Shown here in pieces: positions 24,643 to 32,608 of a stretch of 64,000 nucleotides of DNA; the stretch's first letter is position 1; each line of letters opens with the position of its first letter. This DNA comes from SIG440 sp045631525 (GTDB taxonomy: Bacteria > Bacillota > Clostridia > Monoglobales > Monoglobaceae). The stretch is taken from positions 1 through 64,000 of the forward strand of contig JAZQUY010000001.1 in assembly GCA_045631525.1 (NCBI GenBank), read 5' to 3'. Position numbers and translations under genes: made by a program. A model generated the notes under the pieces. The model had not been told where the DNA came from. It saw only the letters and a program-made list of their open reading frames with translations, and did no database searches.

Positions 24643-26018
24643 TTATCAACAAGCTTGACAACGTTGAAGTAAACCTTGAAAACGGGCACAAATATGCACT
24701 TCTCGATATCAAAAACGGTGAAAACATCATTAAATACGGAAACCCAATAGGCCACGCTGTCTGTGACATAAAAAAAGGTGAACATATCCATTCCCACAAT
24801 ATGAAAACAAACCTTTCGGGAAATCTTGAGTATGTTTATGAGCCTGATTTTGTGCCTACCCAAAAGGTTGATACCGACAAGACTTTTATGGGTTATGTGC
24901 GCAAAAACGGCGACGTTGGTATCAGAAACGAAGTGTGGATTATAAACACCGTTGGTTGTGTAAATAAAATTTCAAAACGTCTTGCTGACCTCACTGGTGT
25001 GAAACATTTTGAGCATCCATTTGGTTGTTCGCAGCTTGGTGATGACCAAAAGATTACCCAGCTTATTCTTAGAGGGCTTATTAATCACCCAAATGCTGCA
25101 GCAGTTCTGGTGCTTGGTCTTGGCTGTGAAAACAACAATATCCCTGTTTTCAAAGAGGTCCTTGGCGAATATGATGAGGAAAGAGTTAAGTTCCTGAACG
25201 TTCAGGATGTGGAAGACGAAATTGAAGAAGGCGTTCGCATAATTGAAGACCTTAAAAAATATGCGGATACATTCAAACGCCAGCCAGTTCCCGTGTCAAA
25301 ACTCAAAATTGGTCTTAAGTGCGGTGGCAGTGACGGATACAGCGGAATAAGTGCAAATCCCTTGGTGGGAAGTCTTTCTGACAAGGTGATTTCTTTTGGC
25401 GGAAGCTGTGTGCTTTCTGAAGTTCCTGAAATGTTTGGCGCGGAGCATCTTCTTATGAAGCGTTGCCCTACCAAAGAATTGTTTGACAAGACTGTTGCAC
25501 TGATTAACAATTTCAAAGACTATTTCACAAAGCATAATCAGGTTATATACGAAAATCCGTCACCGGGTAACAAGGCAGGTGGAATAACGACCTTGGAAGA
25601 AAAATCTCTTGGCTGTGTTCAAAAGGGCGGAATGAGTGAGGTTGTTGACGTTTTAGACTATGGTGATGTGCTTAAGAAAAACGGACTTTCTCTTCTCAAC
25701 GGTCCGGGAAATGACATTGTGGCAATCACAAATCTCTCCGCTGCCGGAGTTCATATGATTCTTTTTACAACCGGCAGAGGTACACCTGTGGGCGGACCTG
25801 TTCCCACAATCAAAGTTGCAACAAATCACGCCCTCGCTGAAAAGAAAAAGGGCTGGATTGACTTTGATGCATCACCCGTACTCTGTGACACAACAATGGA
25901 CGAACTAACTGATAGGTTCCTTGATTACATAATCGCTGTGGCATCGGGTGAAGAAACAGCAAATGAGAGAAATGGTTACAGTGAAATCTCGATTTTTAAA
26001 GACGGTATTGTTCTTTAA
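24639..26018 (+). CDS. uxaA: Altronate dehydratase
   Basis: 459 residues: an N-terminal SAF domain (about 1-75; GHAVCDIKKGEHIHSHNM) joined to the large C-terminal dehydratase domain with GCVNKISKR, HPFGCSQLGDD and the conserved GLKCGGSDGYSG. The enzyme is Fe2+/Mn2+-dependent and converts altronate to 2-keto-3-deoxygluconate. It is translationally coupled to uxaB and followed after 40 nt by a family 4 glycosidase. Confidence 0.93.
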   Translation: MIINKLDNVEVNLENGHKYALLDIKNGENIIKYGNPIGHAVCDIKKGEHIHSHNMKTNLSGNLEYVYEPDFVPTQKVDTDKTFMGYVRKNGDVGIRNEVWIINTVGCVNKISKRLADLTGVKHFEHPFGCSQLGDDQKITQLILRGLINHPNAAAVLVLGLGCENNNIPVFKEVLGEYDEERVKFLNVQDVEDEIEEGVRIIEDLKKYADTFKRQPVPVSKLKIGLKCGGSDGYSGISANPLVGSLSDKVISFGGSCVLSEVPEMFGAEHLLMKRCPTKELFDKTVALINNFKDYFTKHNQVIYENPSPGNKAGGITTLEEKSLGCVQKGGMSEVVDVLDYGDVLKKNGLSLLNGPGNDIVAITNLSAAGVHMILFTTGRGTPVGGPVPTIKVATNHALAEKKKGWIDFDASPVLCDTTMDELTDRFLDYIIAVASGEETANERNGYSEISIFKDGIVL

Positions 26019-26058
26019 GTGTGAAGCATATTAAAAATTTTATATAGGAGTGAAAAAA

Positions 26059-27453
26059 ATGAAAATTGAAAACGGAAAAGCTACAGGCATAAAAATCGCT
26101 TATGTCGGCGGCGGCTCAAAGAACTGGGCTTGGAATCTTATGAGTGACCTGGCACAGGAAAGCGCACTCAGCGGTGATGTGTATCTTTATGATATAGACA
26201 AAGAACCTGCTGTTCAGAACGCACAAATCGGTAACGGCATCGGAAAGCTTGATGACAAGCTTGACAACTGGAAATATTTTGTGTCAGATACACTTGAGGA
26301 TGCTCTCAAGGATGCAAACTTTGTTATTATCTCAATTCTTCCAGGTACATTTGAAGAAATGAGAAGCGACGTTCATACACCTGAAAAGTATGGTATCTAT
26401 CAGTCTGTTGGCGACACAATGGGTCCTGGTGGTATCATCCGTGCTCTCCGCACAATTCCTATGTACGAAGTTATTGCAAACGGCATCCGTGAAAACTGCC
26501 CCAATGCATGGGTTATCAACTACACAAACCCAATGACAATGTGTACAAGAGCTCTTTACAAGGTATTCCCTGAAATTAAAGCTTTTGGCTGCTGCCACGA
26601 AGTTTTTGGTACCCAGAAATTCCTTGCAAAAGTTCTTGAAAAGAAGCTTGGCATCAAAGACATCAAGCGAGAAGATATCCGCTGCGAAGTTATGGGTGTT
26701 AACCACTTTACATGGCTCAAAAAAGCTTACTATCAGGATATCGATGTATTCCCCATCTACAAGGAATTCTGTGAAGAATATGCAAAGGTTGGCTTCACTG
26801 AAGGTGCTGATGACAACTGGCTCAACCGTGTATTCCAGTCAAAGCAGATGGTAAAGATGGACCTTTTCCTCCGTTATGGCTATATTGCAGCAGCAGGTGA
26901 CCGTCATTTGGCTGAAGCTTGCCCCGGAAAATGGTATCTTGAAAGTCCTGAATGTGTTGAAAAATGGGGCTTTGGTCTTACAAGTGTTGCCCACAGATAT
27001 AAACTCCTTGATAACGCACTTGAAAAACGCAGAAAGTATATTTCTGGCGAAGAAGCCTTTAAAATTACACCATCTGGTGAAGAAGGCGTAAAGCAGATGA
27101 AGGCAATTCTTGGTCTTGGCAGCTTTGTTACAAACGTAAATATGCCAAACCGCGGTCAGATTACAAACCTTCCTATGGATGCTGTTGTTGAAACAAATGC
27201 GTCATTCACATCAGGCACAGTTGCTCCTGTTACTGTTGGTGAACTTCCTCCCGCAGTATTTGCTCTTACAATCGACCACGTTGCTGTTCAGGAAATGGTT
27301 GTTGAAGCTGCTGTTACCCGTGACCTTGACCTTGCTTTCCAGGCATTCTGCAAGGATCCTCAGGTTAAACGCCTCAACCTTACTGAAGCAAAAGCTCTCT
27401 TTGATGAAATGATTGAAAACACCAAAGAATATCTCACAATGTATAATATCTAA
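26059..27453 (+). CDS. Glycoside hydrolase family 4, probable alpha-galacturonidase
   Basis: 464 residues. The GH4 NAD-binding N-terminus (IAYVGGGSKNW), the NYTNPM motif, the metal cysteine region GCCHE and MGVNHFTWL with its metal histidine. GH4 enzymes use NAD+ and Mn2+ in an oxidation-elimination mechanism. Position after uxaB-uxaA points to release of galacturonate from oligogalacturonides, but alpha-glucosidase or glucuronidase activity cannot be excluded. ATG 26059 follows TAGGAG by 8 nt. No signal peptide, so the substrate must be imported. Terminator at 27468. Confidence 0.85.
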   Translation: MKIENGKATGIKIAYVGGGSKNWAWNLMSDLAQESALSGDVYLYDIDKEPAVQNAQIGNGIGKLDDKLDNWKYFVSDTLEDALKDANFVIISILPGTFEEMRSDVHTPEKYGIYQSVGDTMGPGGIIRALRTIPMYEVIANGIRENCPNAWVINYTNPMTMCTRALYKVFPEIKAFGCCHEVFGTQKFLAKVLEKKLGIKDIKREDIRCEVMGVNHFTWLKKAYYQDIDVFPIYKEFCEEYAKVGFTEGADDNWLNRVFQSKQMVKMDLFLRYGYIAAAGDRHLAEACPGKWYLESPECVEKWGFGLTSVAHRYKLLDNALEKRRKYISGEEAFKITPSGEEGVKQMKAILGLGSFVTNVNMPNRGQITNLPMDAVVETNASFTSGTVAPVTVGELPPAVFALTIDHVAVQEMVVEAAVTRDLDLAFQAFCKDPQVKRLNLTEAKALFDEMIENTKEYLTMYNI

Positions 27454-27467
27454 AAGCATACATAACA

Positions 27468-27497
27468 AAAGCCCTTGGCATTCTGCCAAGGGCTTTT
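27468..27497 (+). terminator. Terminator of the uxaB-uxaA-GH4 operon
   Basis: A perfect 13-bp stem with a TTC loop ending in CTTTTT. The A-tract on the other side also gives T residues on the minus strand, so it can serve the convergent argH gene. Confidence 0.92.
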
Positions 27498-27510
27498 TGC
27501 TGTTTAAAAA

Positions 27511-28878
27511 TTAAAAGTTCTTTTTATAATCATCAATTATCTTTTTCATTGTTTCAGCTGCCGGCCCGCCAATTATATTTCGCTGGTTTACGCAGGTTTC
27601 AAGGGATATGGCATCATAAACGTCCTCATCAAAAAGCGGTGAAAAGTCTTTGAATTCTGCCATAGAAAGCTCTTCAATGAACTTGTCTGTGTCAAGACAA
27701 AAAGCAACCATTTTTCCTACAACTGCGTGGGCGTCACGGAATGGAAGACCTTTCTTAACCAGATAGTCAGCCACGTCTGTTGCATTGGTAAAGCCGCCTT
27801 TTGCACCTTTTTCCATGGCGGATTTGTTTATGGTCATAGTCTTGAGCATTCCACAAAATACAGGAAGACACATTTTTACGGTATCAAGGGCATCGAAAAT
27901 CTGTTCTTTATCTTCTTGCATATCCTTGTTGTATGCCAAGGGAAGTCCTTTTAGCATAGTGAGAAGTCCCATAAGGCTTCCAAAAACTCTGCCGGACTTG
28001 CCCCTTGCAAGCTCTGCAATGTCAGGGTTCTTTTTCTGGGGCATTATGCTTGAACCGGTGCTGTAAGCATCGTCAAGTGTGATGAAGCCAAACTCGTTTG
28101 AACTCCAAAGAATAATTTCCTCAGAAAAACGACTGAGGTGTACCATTATCATTGAGAGAACGAAAGCCATTTCGCAAACAAAGTCACGGTCCGAAACACC
28201 GTCAATACTGTTTTTTGTAATATCGTCAAACTCCAGCTCTTTTGCCACAAAATCGCGGTCAAGGGGGTAGGTTGTGCCAGCCAGGGCACCACTACCAAGT
28301 GGCATAACATTCATACGCTTTTTCCAGTCGGAGAGCCTTGATAAATCACGTGAGAACATTTCATAGTATGCCATGACGTGATGGCTGAAGGTGATGGGCT
28401 GAGCCTTTTGCAGATGAGTGTAGCCCGGCATAATTGTGTCAAGGTTATTTTCTGCTAAGGTGAGGATTGTTTTTTGCAAGTCGGTGAGCATAGAGGAAAG
28501 AATTTCTGCTTCGTCACGAAGATAGAGTTTATTGTCAAGAGCCACCTGGTCGTTTCGGCTTCTTCCGGTATGCAGTCTTTTGCCTACATCACCAATCCGT
28601 GAAATCAGGATTGTTTCAATGTTCATATGAATATCTTCTGCATCAATGGTGAATTCAACCTTACCACATTCAATATCAGCAAGGATTTCGCCCAAAGTTT
28701 TCACAATCAAATCGGCATCTTCCTTGGGGATAATTCCTTGTTTTCCAAGCATTTTTGCGTGAGCCTGACTGCCACGGATGTCCTGTGAATACATACGTGA
28801 GTCAAAGCGGATTGAGGAGTTGAAATCGTCAACCGATTTGTCTGTTGATTTTGAAAATCTTCCGCCCCATAATTTCAT
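27511..28878 (-). CDS. argH: Argininosuccinate lyase
   Basis: 455 residues, fumarase/aspartase superfamily. The signature GSSIMPQKKNP with its catalytic serine is present, as are TGRSRNDQVA and GYTHLQKAQPI. It splits argininosuccinate into arginine and fumarate, the last step of arginine synthesis. ATG 28878 follows AGGAG by 10 nt. It lies 59 nt downstream of argG, probably in one transcript. Confidence 0.97.
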   Translation of the reverse strand: MKLWGGRFSKSTDKSVDDFNSSIRFDSRMYSQDIRGSQAHAKMLGKQGIIPKEDADLIVKTLGEILADIECGKVEFTIDAEDIHMNIETILISRIGDVGKRLHTGRSRNDQVALDNKLYLRDEAEILSSMLTDLQKTILTLAENNLDTIMPGYTHLQKAQPITFSHHVMAYYEMFSRDLSRLSDWKKRMNVMPLGSGALAGTTYPLDRDFVAKELEFDDITKNSIDGVSDRDFVCEMAFVLSMIMVHLSRFSEEIILWSSNEFGFITLDDAYSTGSSIMPQKKNPDIAELARGKSGRVFGSLMGLLTMLKGLPLAYNKDMQEDKEQIFDALDTVKMCLPVFCGMLKTMTINKSAMEKGAKGGFTNATDVADYLVKKGLPFRDAHAVVGKMVAFCLDTDKFIEELSMAEFKDFSPLFDEDVYDAISLETCVNQRNIIGGPAAETMKKIIDDYKKNF

Positions 28879-28937
28879 AGTATCAAGTCTCCTATACAAA
28901 AATTCAGGGGTATAAGAGAGATACCCCTGTTTGATTT

Positions 28938-30155
28938 TTACTGTTCGCCGTTCTTTTTCTTCATCATTGCACGGACCTTGAGAGGAAGACCGAAGAGATT
29001 GATGAAGCCTTCGCTGTCCTTGTGGCGGTAAAGCTCTTTGCTATCCCCGAATGATGCGATGTCTTCATTGTAAAGTGAATATTTTGATTTCGCACCGGCA
29101 GGTGTGCAGTTACCTTTGTAGAGCTTGAGTCTTACTGTACCGGTAACGTATTTATCCATTTCGTCATACATAGCAGACATAGCCTCGCGAAGAGGTGTGA
29201 ACCACTTTCCGTCATAAACAAGCTGTGAGAACTGAGTCTGTGTTGTTCTCTTGAATGCCTGAGTGTCACGGTCAAGACAAAGGAATTCAAGTTCCTGAAT
29301 TGCGGTGTAAAGAATTGTACCACCGGGAGTTTCATAAACGCCACGTGATTTCATGCCAACAAGACGGTCTTCAACGATGTCTGTGATACCAACGCCGTTT
29401 GCACCGCCAAGAGCGTTGAGCTTTTCAACCAAAGCAACGGGAGAAAGCTTTTCACCGTCAACAGAAACAGGAACACCTGCTTCAAAGCCGATTTCAACAT
29501 AAGTTGGGGTATCAGGTGCCTGTTCTGGAGATACGCCAAGCTTCAAAAGGCTGTCATACTGTGGCTCATTCCATGGGTCTTCAAGGTCCATACCCTCATG
29601 GCTGATGTGCCAGATGTTGCGGTCACGTGAGTAAAGGTCCTTCTTTGTAACGGGAATTTCAATGCCGTGAGCATTTGCATAGTCAACAGCGTCTTCACGT
29701 GATTTGATGTCCCAGATTCTCCAGGGAGCAATGATTTTGAGAGATGGGTCAAGAGCCTTGATTCCAAGCTCAAAACGCACCTGGTCATTACCTTTTCCTG
29801 TAGCACCGTGGCAGATAGCAACAGCGCCCTCTTTCTGAGCAATTTCAACAAGTCTCTTTGCAATAATCGGTCTTGCATGAGATGTGCCGAGGAGATATTT
29901 GCCCTCGTATGCTGCACCTGATTTGAGAGTGGGGAAGATGTAGTCTTTTACATATTCGTCTCTTAAATCCTCTATGTAACATTTGATAGCGCCTGATTTG
30001 ATAGCGCGTTCTTCGAGTCCGTCTGTTTCTTTGCCCTGACCAACGTCACCGCACACGCACACAACGTCATAGTCATAATTTTCCTTGAGCCATGTGATGA
30101 TGATTGATGTGTCAAGACCGCCTGAATAGGCAAGTACAACCTTATCTTTTGCCAT
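28938..30155 (-). CDS. argG: Argininosuccinate synthase
   Basis: 405 residues. The N-terminal ATP pyrophosphatase loop AYSGGLDTS and the citrulline/aspartate-binding segments CHGATGKGNDQVRFE and SRDRNIWHISHEG are clear. It joins citrulline and aspartate using ATP. CAGGAGG precedes ATG 30155. The longer frame to 30191 reads leader sequence. Expression should respond to arginine through the ARG boxes at 30277-30314. Confidence 0.97.
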   Translation of the reverse strand: MAKDKVVLAYSGGLDTSIIITWLKENYDYDVVCVCGDVGQGKETDGLEERAIKSGAIKCYIEDLRDEYVKDYIFPTLKSGAAYEGKYLLGTSHARPIIAKRLVEIAQKEGAVAICHGATGKGNDQVRFELGIKALDPSLKIIAPWRIWDIKSREDAVDYANAHGIEIPVTKKDLYSRDRNIWHISHEGMDLEDPWNEPQYDSLLKLGVSPEQAPDTPTYVEIGFEAGVPVSVDGEKLSPVALVEKLNALGGANGVGITDIVEDRLVGMKSRGVYETPGGTILYTAIQELEFLCLDRDTQAFKRTTQTQFSQLVYDGKWFTPLREAMSAMYDEMDKYVTGTVRLKLYKGNCTPAGAKSKYSLYNEDIASFGDSKELYRHKDSEGFINLFGLPLKVRAMMKKKNGEQ

Positions 30156-30231
30156 TTTAAAAACCTCCTGAAAATTAAAAGCACAGCACAAAAAATGCTT
30201 GCCTTATTTCGTTTTTTATATTACAATATGT

Positions 30232-30260
30232 ATTATAATCCTAAATATAGAAAATTGCAA
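30232..30260 (-). promoter_or_regulatory. Sigma-A promoter of argG
   Basis: On the minus strand TTGCAA (30255-30260), a 17-bp spacer and TATAAT (30232-30237). Confidence 0.75.
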
Positions 30261-30276
30261 CAGTTTTTTTGAAGTT

Positions 30277-30314
30277 TATGCATTTTTATGCAAAAAAATG
30301 AATTTTTATGCATT
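30277..30314. promoter_or_regulatory. Two tandem ARG boxes (ArgR/AhrC operators)
   Basis: TGCATTTTTATGCA (30279-30292) and TGAATTTTTATGCA (30299-30312) match the dyad TGNAT-N4-ATNCA of ArgR/AhrC operators. They are spaced 20 bp, two helical turns, as expected for a hexameric arginine repressor. They lie upstream of the argG -35 and also close to the ruvC start region on the other strand. Confidence 0.75.
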
Positions 30315-30353
30315 TTATATCTGGAATATGTATAAAATGCGAAAGGAAAGACT

Positions 30354-30836
30354 ATGAGAATTATAGGGATAGACCCGGGGTACGCTATTGTGGGTGTTGG
30401 GTGCATTGATTATGAGGGCAACAGATTCAAGATTGTGGAGTACGGCGCAATCACTACCGAGGCGGGCGAGGATATGACCGACAGGCTGAAGAAGATTTAT
30501 GATGAGGCAGTGGAGATTATCACAAGGACAAAGCCTGATGCCTTGGCGATTGAAGAGCTATTTTTTCAGAACAATCAGAAAACAGCAATAAACGTAGCTC
30601 AGGCAAGAGGGGTACTTATTCTGGCTGCAAAGAACCATGGCGTTCCCGTGTTTGAATACACACCTCTTCAGGTTAAACAGGCGGTGGTGGGATATGGCAG
30701 AGCTGACAAAAAACAGGTGCAGCAGATGACAAAAGCAATACTAAATTTGAGCGAAATTCCAAAGCCTGACGATACTGCTGATGCTCTTGCTCTTGCGGTT
30801 TGTCACGCCCATACCGGCGGCAGACTTATGTGGTGA
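30354..30836 (+). CDS. ruvC: Holliday junction endonuclease RuvC
   Basis: 160 residues, RNase H fold. Catalytic acids are visible in GIDPGYAIVG (first Asp), AIEELFF (Glu) and PDDTADALALA (C-terminal Asp pair). RuvC cuts Holliday junctions in recombinational repair. AAAGGAAAG precedes the ATG. ruvA starts 96 nt downstream with its own promoter. Confidence 0.96.
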   Translation: MRIIGIDPGYAIVGVGCIDYEGNRFKIVEYGAITTEAGEDMTDRLKKIYDEAVEIITRTKPDALAIEELFFQNNQKTAINVAQARGVLILAAKNHGVPVFEYTPLQVKQAVVGYGRADKKQVQQMTKAILNLSEIPKPDDTADALALAVCHAHTGGRLMW

Positions 30837-30867
30837 GAATTTATACATAAAAACTCGCATTTTGGAC

Positions 30868-30896
30868 TTGTTTTTTGATTTAAAAAGTAGTATACT
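30868..30896 (+). promoter_or_regulatory. Promoter of ruvAB
   Basis: TTGTTT (30868-30873), a 17-bp spacer and TATACT (30891-30896), 36 nt before ruvA. Confidence 0.55.
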
Positions 30897-30932
30897 AATA
30901 GAATAGGAAATTTTGGGAAAGGCAGAAAGGCT

Positions 30933-31538
30933 ATGTTTTATTATATCTCAGGCAAAATAGCGCACAAAAGTGACAGCTTTGTTGTGATTGATGCGGGCGG
31001 TATTGGATACAGACTTTATGCAAGCACAAAGACCCTTGAACTCCTTGGAGGTGAGGGGGATTTTGCAAAGCTTTATACCTATGCAAATTTCAAAGCGTCA
31101 GCTGATGTGTTTGACATTTATGGTTTTGCCACAAAAGAAGAACTTGACCTTTTTATTATGATAATCGGCGTATCCCGTGTGGGAGCAAAGACAGCCATTG
31201 CACTTCTCTCAAATATTTCACCGTCAAAGTTCGCATTGTGCATTGCAACCAACGATTCAAAGTATATAGCAAAAAACACCCCCGGTCTTGGTGCAAAGGG
31301 TGCGGAAAGAATTGTCCTTGAGCTTAAGGACAAGTTCAAGAACTTTGATATGGGTGATGTTACAAACGATGATGCAATTGAGGTTTACCATGGAGGTGGA
31401 ACAGAACAAAGCGAAGCGATTTCAGCACTCATAGCTCTTGGTTATTCACAAAGTCAGGCAAAGACAGCGCTTTCCGGCGCAAAAGGAACTGTGGAAGAGC
31501 TTGTGAAAATAGGTCTTAAAAATCTTATGAAAGGTTAA
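30933..31538 (+). CDS. ruvA: Holliday junction DNA helicase subunit RuvA
   Basis: 201 residues: an N-terminal OB fold (about 1-62), tandem helix-hairpin-helix motifs (about 70-140; ISVRVGAKTA-like FIMIIGVSRVGAKTA and TPGLGAKGAERIVLELK) and the C-terminal domain III that contacts RuvB (about 155-201). RuvA binds the junction and loads RuvB. It is followed by ruvB after 6 nt. Confidence 0.96.
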   Translation: MFYYISGKIAHKSDSFVVIDAGGIGYRLYASTKTLELLGGEGDFAKLYTYANFKASADVFDIYGFATKEELDLFIMIIGVSRVGAKTAIALLSNISPSKFALCIATNDSKYIAKNTPGLGAKGAERIVLELKDKFKNFDMGDVTNDDAIEVYHGGGTEQSEAISALIALGYSQSQAKTALSGAKGTVEELVKIGLKNLMKG

Positions 31539-31544
31539 AGCCTT

Positions 31545-32588
31545 ATGGAATTTGAAAACGAAAACAGGATTATTTCCACCGGTGCAATAGACGGGGACAA
31601 TGAAATTGAATATAGCTTAAGACCAAAGCTTCTTGACGACTATGTGGGACAGAAAAAGGCAAAGGAAAATCTTAAGGTTTTTATGGAAGCGGCGAAAAAG
31701 AGAAATGAGTCACTTGACCACGTTTTGCTTTACGGTCCTCCCGGTCTTGGAAAGACCACGCTTGCCGGGATAATTGCCAACGAGATGGGGGTAAACATCC
31801 GCATCACATCAGGCCCTGCTATTGAGAAGCAGGGGGATTTGGCGGCACTTCTTACCAATCTTTCGGAAAACGATATTTTGTTTATTGACGAAATTCACAG
31901 GCTTAACCGAAGCGTTGAAGAAATTCTTTATCCCGCCATGGAAGACGGGGCGCTTGATATTATTATTGGTAAAGGCCCTTCGGCAAGGTCAATACGTCTT
32001 GAACTTCCGCACTTTACTCTTATCGGAGCTACCACAAAGGCGGGGGCACTCACTGCACCTCTCCGTGACAGATTTGGCGTTATCAGCCGCCTTGAGATGT
32101 ATACAAATGACGAGCTTGAAATGATTATAAAGCGTTCTGCCGGAATTTTGGGTATTGAAATCACCAACGGCGGTGCGGCAGAAATTGCATCAAGGTCACG
32201 TGGCACCCCAAGAATTGCAAACAGGCTGCTTAAGCGTGTTCGTGATTTTGCCCAGGTTGAATCTGACGGATGCATAACCGACCGCATAGCAGACTATGCT
32301 CTCAAAAAGCTTGAGGTTGATGACCTTGGACTTGATGCCACAGACAAGAAGATGATTGAAGCAATCATAAAATTCTATGACGGCGGACCTGTTGGACTTG
32401 ATACAATCGCTGCAACAGTGGGCGAAGAAAGTGAAACCATTGAGGATGTTTATGAGCCGTATCTTATGCAGATTGGGTTCATAAACCGCACACCAAGAGG
32501 CAGAGTGGTGACACGCCTTGCTTATGAGCATTTTGGTATGCCCTTTGGGGGCAAAGACAACGAATTTGATATAAAAATTTCTGACTAA
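31545..32588 (+). CDS. ruvB: Holliday junction branch-migration ATPase RuvB
   Basis: 347 residues, AAA+ motor. Walker A is GPPGLGKTTLA (about 64-74), Walker B LFIDEIHRL, sensor 1 GATTKAG, then the arginine-finger region GTPRIANRLLKRVRDFA and a winged-helix C-terminus. It drives branch migration together with RuvA. Cotranscribed with ruvA and probably with metG 20 nt downstream. Confidence 0.97.
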   Translation: MEFENENRIISTGAIDGDNEIEYSLRPKLLDDYVGQKKAKENLKVFMEAAKKRNESLDHVLLYGPPGLGKTTLAGIIANEMGVNIRITSGPAIEKQGDLAALLTNLSENDILFIDEIHRLNRSVEEILYPAMEDGALDIIIGKGPSARSIRLELPHFTLIGATTKAGALTAPLRDRFGVISRLEMYTNDELEMIIKRSAGILGIEITNGGAAEIASRSRGTPRIANRLLKRVRDFAQVESDGCITDRIADYALKKLEVDDLGLDATDKKMIEAIIKFYDGGPVGLDTIAATVGEESETIEDVYEPYLMQIGFINRTPRGRVVTRLAYEHFGMPFGGKDNEFDIKISD

Positions 32589-32608
32589 ATTTGAAAGGAT
32601 AAAGACAA

